DNA from: Candidatus Symbiothrix sp.
GTDB taxonomy: Bacteria > Bacteroidota > Bacteroidia > Bacteroidales > Azobacteroidaceae
Direction of reading: 5' to 3'
DNA length: 7,593 bases
Assembly (NCBI GenBank): GCA_031270925.1
Contig: JAISWY010000262.1
Span: 1-7,593 of the forward strand
In this document: piece by piece, positions 1 to 6,700 of the stretch
Position numbering within the stretch: the stretch's first letter is position 1
How the letters are laid out: the number at the start of each line of letters is the position of its first letter
The notes under the pieces: model-generated
What the model saw: the letters and a program-made list of their open reading frames with translations, nothing else
Database searches by the model: none
What the model was told of the DNA's origin: nothing
Position numbers and translations under genes: made by a program

Positions 1-1
1 T

Positions 2-1000
2 TCATTACAATTGTGGTCGCCGGAAAATCCAAAATTATATGCCGTCAATATTTCATCCGAAACGGATAAAATCGCAGACGAAATCGGATTCCGCACCATC
101 GAAACACGCGGTCGCGAAATCCTGCTGAACGGCCAAGCCGTTTTCCTGAAAGGAATCAGCATCCACGAAGAAGCCGCCTTCCGTAACGGACGGATATTCA
201 AGGAAGAAGAAGATCTCACCCTGCTCAATTGGGCCAAGGAATTGGGCTGCAACTATGTTCGTTTGGCGCATTATCCGCACAACGAGCCAATGCTGCGTTT
301 GGCCGAAAAAATGGGTCTGATGGTTTGGTCGGAAATTCCCGTGTACTGGACAATCCAATGGGAAAATCAATCGGTTTACAACAACGCGCTCAATCAATTG
401 GACGAGATGATGGAACGCGACCAAAACCGCGCCAACGTGATTATCTGGTCGATCGCCAACGAAACCCCGCACGGCGACGCCCGCGATAAATTCCTTTCCT
501 CTTTGGCCGTTTACGCCCGCGAAAAAGACAATACACGCTTAATCAGTATGGCGATGGAACGGAAAGATAAATCAAATGTCGTTCTCTCGGTCAATGATAA
601 CATGAGCCAATACGTCGATATTATCAGTTTCAACCAATACCTGGGCTGGTACGACGGAACGAACGAAAAAATCGACCGCGTAAGATGGGAAATCGATTAC
701 AATAAACCCATCATTATCAGCGAATTTGGAGGAGAAGCCGTTTCCGGTCTCCACGGCGAAGCGACCCAATTATGGACGGAAGAATACCAGGCCGAATTAT
801 ACCGCAAAACCCTGCGGATGATCGACGAGCGGATGCCCTTGGTATCAGGTATTTCGCCTTGGGTGTTGAAAGATTTCCGTTCTTCGCGCCGCTTGCTGCC
901 CAATGTGCAGGACGGTTTCAATCGCAAAGGTCTTGTTTCCGATCGCGGCGAAAAGAAATTATCATTCTATGTTTTACAGGAATGGTACAAGAAAAAATAA
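2..1000 (+). CDS. GH2 glycosidase, probable beta-glucuronidase, C-terminal part (5' end outside window)
   Basis: The reading frame is open from the window edge (first full codon at 2) to TAA at 998-1000, giving 332 residues of a family that is usually about 600 or longer. The fragment starts at the end of the Ig-like GH2 domain (LWSPENPKLY) and then holds the whole TIM barrel, which opens with the typical LNGQAVFLKGISIHEE segment. The acid/base Glu is in SIANETPH (codon 461-463) and the nucleophile Glu is in IISEFGGEA (codon 722-724). NQYLGWY resembles the NRYYGWY segment of E. coli GusA. NRKG at 920-931 matches the N-x-K-G motif that binds the glucuronate carboxylate in family beta-glucuronidases. 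These two points favour a uronic-acid substrate over galactose or mannose, but the specificity is inferred. Localisation is unknown because the N-terminus is missing; there is no T9SS tail. It lies 29 bases before the next gene, probably in the same operon. Confidence 0.9.
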   Translation, partial: SLQLWSPENPKLYAVNISSETDKIADEIGFRTIETRGREILLNGQAVFLKGISIHEEAAFRNGRIFKEEEDLTLLNWAKELGCNYVRLAHYPHNEPMLRLAEKMGLMVWSEIPVYWTIQWENQSVYNNALNQLDEMMERDQNRANVIIWSIANETPHGDARDKFLSSLAVYAREKDNTRLISMAMERKDKSNVVLSVNDNMSQYVDIISFNQYLGWYDGTNEKIDRVRWEIDYNKPIIISEFGGEAVSGLHGEATQLWTEEYQAELYRKTLRMIDERMPLVSGISPWVLKDFRSSRRLLPNVQDGFNRKGLVSDRGEKKLSFYVLQEWYKKK

Positions 1001-1029
1001 AAATATTCATCATTTAAATTTATATATTT

Positions 1030-2358
1030 ATGAAAAATTCATTCTTAATGAAAATGTTTGTGGTTGCGATTCTGATGATTGTAACCATGCAGAGCTTTGC
1101 TCAAATGGAAGTAAGCGATTTCACAACTTTCGATGAAGCGCTAACAACACTGAAAGCCACCGAAGGAGGTGGAGCCATTACACTGAGTGCGACCATCACG
1201 ATTGCACAGGACTACACGATCGCTTTTGACGAGGCGCATCCGATTACGATTACCATGGGCGGAAACAGCATCAAAATCGATGGCGTTACCAACGATTCGC
1301 AAACCGCCAACACACTCACGATCGGCGATAATGTAACTTTCGTTTCAACAGGCGGTTCCCTCTCCAATGCCAACAAAGGTAAATTGAATATTACCGGCGG
1401 AGTTATGACCACCACCGGCGGAACGCCCATCAACGTAACCGCAGGCAACGCCACCATCTCCGGCGGAACATTTACCAGCGGCAGCAACCGTTTGGTGCAA
1501 GTGAACAACAGTTACTCGGCGACCATCACAGGTGGAACATTTACCGTTACTTCCGCCAATGCAGCCGGCCGTTGTGTTTATGCCGCGGGAGGAAACACAG
1601 TCGTCAATATTACCGGCGGGACATTTGTCGCCAACAACACCGGCAACAACACGGGAGTCGCTATTTTGGCCGATGACAACAGTACGGCTTGTGTCGTTAC
1701 CGTTTCGGGCGCAACTTTTTCGGGAACCGGCGTCGCTTTTCGCGCACAAAAGTCGGCGAGAATTATTGTCCGTGAAGCCGATACCGAAGCAATCGCTACC
1801 ATTGCCACCAAAGACGCCAATGCTAAAATTTACGATTTCCGTAATATCCTTATCGAAGCCAATCCTGCATCGGGCATTTATGCCGGCACGCAATTGATTG
1901 AACTGACTTCCGACGCCGCCACCTCCCTTTCCGAAGAAATTGAACCCGGAGTGGCTAACAGCGCTTACGGAGCCACCACCATCCGTTATACCACCGATGA
2001 AACTGCACCCTTAGCCGCATCGACCGAATATTCGGTTCCGGTTTCGGTAGCTATCCCATCGGTATTGAAAGCGGTTGTGGAAAAAGATGGATACATCAGT
2101 TCGCTTGCTTCGTTTGTTTATGAACAGCTGACTTCGATTGACAAGCCGCTCGCACAACAGGGAATTGTCTATTCCGGTAATGTTATCTCTTTTTCGGAAG
2201 CGGTAAAAGACGCCCGGATTTATGATGTGGCCGGACAGTTGGCGCAATCGGTAAAGGATACAAACTCATTGGTTGTGAATGATTTACAACGAGGAATCTA
2301 TGTTTTGAAATATAATGGAGAAAGCGGTAGCGGGATCTTCAAATTTATCAAAAAATAA
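1030..2358 (+). CDS. T9SS-exported GG-turn-repeat (beta-helix-like) protein, paralogue of the next gene
   Basis: This is a 442-residue secreted protein of unknown function. Residues 1-25 form a signal peptide ending SFAQ. Residues about 26-265 carry Thr/Asn/Gly-rich sequence with five repeats of the form ITGGTF at residues 121, 143, 166, 194 and 225, as in pectin-lyase-like beta-helices. Residues about 318-365 resemble the chitobiase C-terminal (CHB_HEX_C) fold, although the usual DGSDP turn reads TTDETAP. Residues about 370-442 are a T9SS type A sorting domain (IYDVAGQLAQ, then LQRGIYVLKYNG, ending FKFIKK). Export across the outer membrane followed by attachment or release is therefore expected. 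The segments ITIAQDYTI (56-64) and KIYDFRNIL (266-274) occur unchanged in the downstream protein. A second in-frame ATG at 1048 could also serve as start; I kept 1030 because it gives a better basic N-region. No catalytic residues are recognisable, so binding or adhesion is only an inference. Confidence 0.88.
   Translation: MKNSFLMKMFVVAILMIVTMQSFAQMEVSDFTTFDEALTTLKATEGGGAITLSATITIAQDYTIAFDEAHPITITMGGNSIKIDGVTNDSQTANTLTIGDNVTFVSTGGSLSNANKGKLNITGGVMTTTGGTPINVTAGNATISGGTFTSGSNRLVQVNNSYSATITGGTFTVTSANAAGRCVYAAGGNTVVNITGGTFVANNTGNNTGVAILADDNSTACVVTVSGATFSGTGVAFRAQKSARIIVREADTEAIATIATKDANAKIYDFRNILIEANPASGIYAGTQLIELTSDAATSLSEEIEPGVANSAYGATTIRYTTDETAPLAASTEYSVPVSVAIPSVLKAVVEKDGYISSLASFVYEQLTSIDKPLAQQGIVYSGNVISFSEAVKDARIYDVAGQLAQSVKDTNSLVVNDLQRGIYVLKYNGESGSGIFKFIKK
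1312..1719 (+). repeat. GG-turn repeat block in the first paralogue
   Basis: Five degenerate coding repeats have cores at 1390, 1456, 1525, 1609 and 1702 (ITGGVM, ISGGTF, ITGGTF, ITGGTF, VSGATF), with unit lengths of 22, 23, 28 and 31 residues. At DNA level the best units share a core close to ggmggaacatttacc. The rungs have the Thr/Asn/Gly composition expected of a right-handed beta-helix; the fold itself is inferred. Confidence 0.75.
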
Positions 2359-2428
2359 AATGAATACCGGATTTCTACGATTAGGGAAGCTATCCGACTA
2401 TCAATAGAAATTATATTATTGGATTATT

Positions 2429-2461
2429 ATGACAAATCTAAATAAAATTATAATACCATGA
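2429..2461 (+). other. Possible 10-codon upstream ORF overlapping the next start codon
   Basis: ATG at 2429 opens a frame reading MTNLNKIIIP, and its TGA (2459-2461) overlaps the ATG of the 827-residue gene (2458) in an ATGA arrangement. The mini-ORF looks like a duplicate of the real start, MKKLNKIKLF: about 17 of the first 20 bases match between 2429 and 2458. It could be a coupled leader peptide, or a chance product of A/T-rich sequence. The rest of the 99-base gap shows no TAnnTTTG promoter; a 5-bp inverted repeat (2368-2372 with 2392-2396) has no T-tract. Confidence 0.25.
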
Positions 2462-4941
2462 AAAAGTTAAATAAAATAAAGTTGTTTTTGGTGGCGACGC
2501 TTTTGTGTGCGGCCACTTGGGGCTTCGGGCAAGTTACCGATTTCGCCGGTTTTGATGCGGCATTGACTACTTTGAAAACTACATCCGGAGGAGGAAATTT
2601 TGCTTTAGGAGCAGTTATTACGATTGCGCAAGATTATACGATTGAATCGGATGCCGAACATCCGATTACTATTGCTATGACATCTTACAGTATTAATGTG
2701 AATAGCGGCTATACTCTTACTATCGGTGACAATGTTACTTTCACTACAAGCGGAGGTAGTATCTCCAATTCTAATGGAGGAACAATCAATATAAATGGAG
2801 GATCGGTGACTAATACAGGTGGAGGATCAACTGTTCCCATCAATGTTACAGGCGGAAACTGTACTATATCAGGTGGTACATTTACAAGTAATAGTAGTAG
2901 AATCGTAGCAGTATCAGGTGGTAAAACGCTTACAATCACAGGAGGCAGTTTTACTTCTTCGGGAACAACCGGTCGTTGCGTATATGGCTCAGCAAATCAA
3001 ACGAAGATATATATTTCAGGAGGAATATTCAATGCAACACAAACTGGAGCAATTTGTGTATTAACTGATCATAATGGTACGGGAGCTGATGCCACTCTTG
3101 CTTATATCTCAGGAGGAACCTTTACCGGAGGTGGTACTGCTTTTAGAGCACAAAAATTCTCGAAAGTTATAGTTCAAAAAGCGGATGTAACAACAACTAC
3201 TATAGCATCTACACCAACTGTGGATACTAATAATAACGCAAAAATTTATGATTTTCGCAATATCCTGTTTACTACTAATCCGGATGCTGGTGTATTTTTT
3301 ACCGAATCGGACAATATATTATTAACAAAAGATGAAAGTTCCGCAGATAATTTGACTCCAACAGTTAATTTTTCTTTAAATGCAGATATTCTCTACACTA
3401 TCGATGGAAGCGACCCATCAACATCCGGTACAGCGATTTCCTCCGGTACTTCTATTCCGATAACAATTCCGACAACATTAAAAGTTGTTGCCAAAAAAGT
3501 AGATGGAGCAATGACTTTCTATGGCGCGATTTATACATTCAAATACAAAAAGCCCCTCACATGGTTAGGCACATCCAACGAATGGAATCTCGCCGGCAAT
3601 TGGAACTCCAACAGCATTCCCGAATCCGACGATTATATCATCATCCCCACTTCAACAAGCTACCCGGTATTACAAAGCGCCGCAACCTGCGACAACATCA
3701 CATTCGAAGCCGGCGCACAACTCGGCAATCAGCACTTCTTGACGGCAACCAACGGCGCTACCGTCCGATATTCCATTCCAACCGACCGTTGGAATCTGCT
3801 CACTACACCGATTCCGGCCACAGCAAATGATTTCTATGCCGATAAAAATCCAAGTACATGGTTGCAAACATTTGCCGGAGAAGGAGCCATAGATCCGCAA
3901 TGGAATTACATTACCGATTTAAATCGCTCTTTCCTTGCGGGCGACGGCTTCGCTTTATTTATCAATGGCGACGGCAGTAATTACAACAATTTCTCCGTAA
4001 ACGGAAATTTAGCGAATACAGTTACCGTAAACAAATCACTGTCGTTTGCTACCGACGAAAATCTATTCGCATTGGTGGGCAACCCATTTATATCGACTAT
4101 TGATTTCGATCAATTATCCGATGAAACACAAATCGGAAGCGCTTATTATATATACACAGGCAGCGGCTATTCGGGTTATCATACATCGAACGGCTCGTTC
4201 GGTTATGCATCCGCAACAGCAGATTTAACGAATTACATTGCTCCTCTGCAATCATTTATCGTTGAAAAAGGAACTGGCAACGGCGATTTGCCTTTCCATG
4301 CATCTATTCAAACGCCCAATGAGGCTAGCGTGTTAAAAACAGTCGCAACAACGAAACCACAATTGAATATTGTAGCCGCTACGCCATCAGCTTCAGTAAA
4401 AACAATTGTTGCATACAGCGAAACCGCCAAGCATGCACGCAAATTGTTCGACGCCATCAGCGCAACGCCCGATATTTATACTTTGCAAGGCAATGAAGCT
4501 CTCGGCGTACAAATTCTTTCAACCGACAAGGCTTTGATTCCCATTGGTTTACGCACCAATTACAAGGGTAAGATGAATTTTACATTTACGGGAATGGACA
4601 ATTACGATGCGCAGATTACCTTCACGGATGCAACTACCGGCGCAATTATCAATTTGACCGGTTTGGATTCCTCCGTTTACGAATTTGATTATACGCCTTT
4701 GGCCGACAACGAAGAAAACCGTTTTACCGTGCAGTTGGCGCCGAAAACGATTACCGGCGTTGCCTTACCGACAGTTGATAAGGTTGTAGAAACACATTAT
4801 TACAATTTGCAGGGCGTACATGTTTCCAACTTAGAGACACACGATTATGCGTCTCCACCATCGGCGACCGGCATCTATATCGTAAAGAAAATTTATGAAT
4901 CAGGCAAGAGCGATGTTCAAAAATTAATTCTAAAAAGATAA
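2458..4941 (+). CDS. Large T9SS-exported protein: GG-repeat N-domain, chitobiase-C-like domain, long C-terminal exported region
   Basis: This is an 827-residue secreted protein of unknown function. Residues 1-25 are a signal peptide ending GFGQ. Residues about 26-290 are a diverged copy of the same region of the upstream protein, with repeats at 112, 137, 160, 186 and 217 and the shared ITIAQDYTI (54-62) and KIYDFRNIL (262-270). Residues 311-361 match the chitobiase C-terminal type (LYTIDGSDPSTSGT). A Trp-rich strand region (WLGTSNEWNLAGNWN, 369-383) follows, then a long segment with LVGNPF and YIAPLQSFIVEKG, typical of large exported Bacteroidota proteins. Residues about 770-827 form a T9SS-type sorting domain (YYNLQGVHVS, TGIYIVKKIYESGK, ending KLILKR). 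DNA up to about 3550 is A/T-rich, whereas the remainder matches the neighbouring genes. Its stop lies 3 bases before the next ATG, which indicates an operon. A role in glycan binding or surface adhesion is inferred from domains and neighbours only. Confidence 0.88.
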   Translation: MKKLNKIKLFLVATLLCAATWGFGQVTDFAGFDAALTTLKTTSGGGNFALGAVITIAQDYTIESDAEHPITIAMTSYSINVNSGYTLTIGDNVTFTTSGGSISNSNGGTININGGSVTNTGGGSTVPINVTGGNCTISGGTFTSNSSRIVAVSGGKTLTITGGSFTSSGTTGRCVYGSANQTKIYISGGIFNATQTGAICVLTDHNGTGADATLAYISGGTFTGGGTAFRAQKFSKVIVQKADVTTTTIASTPTVDTNNNAKIYDFRNILFTTNPDAGVFFTESDNILLTKDESSADNLTPTVNFSLNADILYTIDGSDPSTSGTAISSGTSIPITIPTTLKVVAKKVDGAMTFYGAIYTFKYKKPLTWLGTSNEWNLAGNWNSNSIPESDDYIIIPTSTSYPVLQSAATCDNITFEAGAQLGNQHFLTATNGATVRYSIPTDRWNLLTTPIPATANDFYADKNPSTWLQTFAGEGAIDPQWNYITDLNRSFLAGDGFALFINGDGSNYNNFSVNGNLANTVTVNKSLSFATDENLFALVGNPFISTIDFDQLSDETQIGSAYYIYTGSGYSGYHTSNGSFGYASATADLTNYIAPLQSFIVEKGTGNGDLPFHASIQTPNEASVLKTVATTKPQLNIVAATPSASVKTIVAYSETAKHARKLFDAISATPDIYTLQGNEALGVQILSTDKALIPIGLRTNYKGKMNFTFTGMDNYDAQITFTDATTGAIINLTGLDSSVYEFDYTPLADNEENRFTVQLAPKTITGVALPTVDKVVETHYYNLQGVHVSNLETHDYASPPSATGIYIVKKIYESGKSDVQKLILKR
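2716..3123 (+). repeat. GG-turn repeat block in the second paralogue
   Basis: Five coding repeats (INGGSV, ISGGTF, ITGGSF, ISGGIF, ISGGTF) start at residues 112, 137, 160, 186 and 217, so the unit lengths are 25, 23, 26 and 31. This nearly reproduces the 22, 23, 28, 31 pattern of the upstream paralogue, so the two blocks descend from one ancestral array rather than arising independently. Confidence 0.75.
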
Positions 4942-4944
4942 ATC

Positions 4945-5223
4945 ATGAAACGAATAATATTATTAGCAATGACAATCGGCATGGCATTTTCAACATTCGC
5001 CGACCGCAGAACAATAAAAGACCGTAGCGAAAACTGGCTGCAACACGCAACCGTCGAAGAAACCACAAGCAGCGATTTGCGCTTAGATAATCCGGGAACC
5101 ACGCCAAGAGGAGCCGAAAATGAAACCGGCGCAATCGGCGACATGGCTTGGCTCTTATTCGGCAGCTTAGGCGCGGCGTATATCGGTTTTCGGAAAAAAA
5201 CGACTCATCAAGCGTCGTTATGA
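4945..5223 (+). CDS. 92-residue exported mini-protein with GD-helix-basic C-terminal tail
   Basis: I do not recognise a named family. Residues 1-19 are a signal peptide (MKRIILLAMT, cleavage probably after STFA). Residues 20-60 are polar and charged. The C-terminus has three parts: GAIGD (62-66), a hydrophobic stretch of about 15 residues (MAWLLFGSLGAAYIG) and the basic patch FRKK (82-85). From memory, similar short proteins with a GD motif, one helix and a basic end recur in Bacteroidales near exported-protein genes. The layout also resembles PEP-CTERM or LPXTG-type sorting tails. The simplest reading is a small inner-membrane protein with a periplasmic N-terminal part. It begins 3 bases after the previous stop, and its own TGA overlaps the next ATG by 4 bases, so it is probably translationally coupled to both neighbours. 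No obvious Shine-Dalgarno sequence is present, as usual for this phylum. Confidence 0.8.
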   Translation: MKRIILLAMTIGMAFSTFADRRTIKDRSENWLQHATVEETTSSDLRLDNPGTTPRGAENETGAIGDMAWLLFGSLGAAYIGFRKKTTHQASL

Positions 5224-6659
5224 AAAGAACACTATTATTAATCCTCTGCGCTTCAATCGTTTGCACCTTGCCGGCGCAAACGGGAAGCGCAAAAAGAGGA
5301 ATCAGTTTCGGCTCGGAAAATCCGCTAAGCATGGCCGATTTGGATGCGCTTTCTCCCGCTGTATCATGGTTTTACACTTGGGGAGTCGGCTTTCCATCGG
5401 CAGTTTCCTCTTATCGAAATTACGGATACGATTTTTACCCGATGGCGTTTCGCGCCAATTTCGACGCCAACGCCATCCGCAATTTCAAAACCGCGCATCC
5501 GGAATGTGAATACATCTTGGCGTTCAACGAACCCAATTTGAAAGATCAGGCGAATATGACGCCTGCACAAGCCGCAGATGCTTGGCCAAAATTGAAATCG
5601 CTGGCGCAAGAGCTGAATATGAAATTGGTTTCTCCTGCGATGAATTTCGGAACACTAACGAATTACGGCGATCCGAGCAAATGGCTGGACGAATTTTTCG
5701 CCCAAGCCAATGTGTCGATTGATGATGTAGATGCCATCGCAATTCACAGCTATATGCCGTGGTCGTTGGAGTGGTATATCGACAACTATTTCGCCAAATA
5801 CCAAAAACCGATTTGGGTAACGGAATATTGCGCTTGGGACGGCTTCAAAGATCAAACCGACGGAACGCCCAAAGCCCAAATGGAAGCCTTGGTGCGCTTT
5901 GTCAATTTGATGGAAACTCGTTCTGACATAGCTCGTTATGCATGGTTTTTGGGTCGTGCGAAAGACGGGGAAGCCTCCTTTCCCTATCATTCTCTTTTAA
6001 GCACAACATCGGGACAACTAACCGATGCGGGATTGATTTACGCCAATCTGTCTTCTTACGACGACAATTACTATTTCGATGCACCTTCTCGCATGCAAGC
6101 GCAACATTACATCAGCATGCAAGGCGCGTATTTTGAAAAAACAGGCGATGAATCGGGAATCATCAACGCATATACCTACAAAGGCAGCAACAATCCCACT
6201 CCCGAACTGACTTACAATGTGGATGTTGCCGCCACAAAGGAATATTCCTTGAATTTCCGTGTCGCAACTACGGCCGCTTCCAAAGTGGACATCTATTCAA
6301 ATACAAAAAAACTAAGCACGCTAAACATCTCCAATACCAACGGCAATTGGACAACCGTATCGCTCAAACAAAATCTCAGCGCCGGCCGGCAAAAAATCCG
6401 CCTGCTGTTTTCGAGCGGATTGCCGAAAATCAACTGGTGGGAGATATTCGACGAAACGATGACCGACATTTCAACCGTCCGAGAATTAACCGGCGTGGTC
6501 GAATGTGTTTTGATGGATATGCAAGGCCGGATAATAGAAAAAGGAAAAAACGAGGCAGCGATTCGGCTCGATCGTTATTCTTCCGGAATGTATATTTTGG
6601 TTTCCAAATTGACGAACGGCGAGACAAGGGTGCGGAAAATAGTCCGGCGCAAAAATTAA
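5220..6659 (+). CDS. GH128-like endo-beta-1,3-glucanase with CBM6-like module and T9SS signal
   Basis: This 479-residue secreted enzyme probably cuts internal beta-1,3-glucan bonds (laminarin, callose or fungal-type glucan). I chose the start at 5220 over an in-frame ATG at 5148 because it gives a clean signal peptide (MKRTLLLILCASIVCTLPAQ) and the common ATGA overlap with the upstream stop. Residues about 25-283 form a TIM-barrel glycosyl hydrolase catalytic core: ILAFNEPN carries the likely acid/base Glu104 and WVTEYCAW the likely nucleophile Glu202, with IHSYMPW between them. Residues about 290-410 look like a CBM6/CBM35 beta-sandwich (QAQHYISMQG, LNFRVAT, GRQKIRLLF, INWWEIF). Residues about 415-479 are a T9SS type A sorting domain (LMDMQGRIIEKG, YSSGMYILVSKLTNGE, ending IVRRKN). 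Export to the cell surface is expected. GH128 assignment comes from motif order and is solid at clan level; exact substrate is inferred. Confidence 0.88.
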   Translation: MKRTLLLILCASIVCTLPAQTGSAKRGISFGSENPLSMADLDALSPAVSWFYTWGVGFPSAVSSYRNYGYDFYPMAFRANFDANAIRNFKTAHPECEYILAFNEPNLKDQANMTPAQAADAWPKLKSLAQELNMKLVSPAMNFGTLTNYGDPSKWLDEFFAQANVSIDDVDAIAIHSYMPWSLEWYIDNYFAKYQKPIWVTEYCAWDGFKDQTDGTPKAQMEALVRFVNLMETRSDIARYAWFLGRAKDGEASFPYHSLLSTTSGQLTDAGLIYANLSSYDDNYYFDAPSRMQAQHYISMQGAYFEKTGDESGIINAYTYKGSNNPTPELTYNVDVAATKEYSLNFRVATTAASKVDIYSNTKKLSTLNISNTNGNWTTVSLKQNLSAGRQKIRLLFSSGLPKINWWEIFDETMTDISTVRELTGVVECVLMDMQGRIIEKGKNEAAIRLDRYSSGMYILVSKLTNGETRVRKIVRRKN

Positions 6660-6684
6660 ATCCAATTGCGTATAGGATTTTTTT
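6658..6684 (+). terminator. Weak possible intrinsic terminator after the glucanase gene
   Basis: AAATCC (6658-6663) pairs with GGATTT (6675-6680) around an 11-base loop, and a run of seven T (6678-6684) overlaps and follows the right arm. The left arm overlaps the stop codon. With only six pairs, two of them paired C-G steps, the stem is weak. It overlaps the proposed aguA promoter, so it would have to act while sharing sequence with it. Confidence 0.33.
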
Positions 6685-6696
6685 GTTTTATCTTTG
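6666..6696 (+). promoter_or_regulatory. Bacteroidota-type promoter for aguA
   Basis: TATCTTTG at 6689-6696 is an exact match to the Bacteroidota -7 consensus TAnnTTTG. A TTG at 6666-6668 lies 20 bases upstream, at about the expected distance for the -33 element. The ATG at 6701 is only four bases past the -7 box, so transcription should begin at or next to the start codon. This supports aguA starting a separate transcription unit. Confidence 0.65.
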
Positions 6697-6700
6697 CTCC

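Noticed and set aside
1001..1029. Separate promoter for the first paralogue
   Set aside because: The 29-base gap is only A/T-rich and has no TAnnTTTG or TTTG element.
1312..1719. CRISPR-like or tandem DNA repeat
   Set aside because: The units are degenerate, in frame and variable in length, and encode a protein rung motif.
1345..1893. 182-codon open frame on the minus strand
   Set aside because: It lies wholly inside the GG-repeat gene, is Gly/Ser/Cys-rich with no domain or signal, and is explained by the repetitive G+C-rich codons of the sense strand.
2368..2396. Inverted repeat CGGAT/ATCCG between the two paralogues as a terminator
   Set aside because: It has only five pairs, a 19-base loop and no following T-tract.
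5148..5219. 24-codon N-terminal extension of the glucanase frame
   Set aside because: It would place a basic, non-signal sequence ahead of a good signal peptide and overlap the mini-protein by 76 bases; the start at 5220 is far better.
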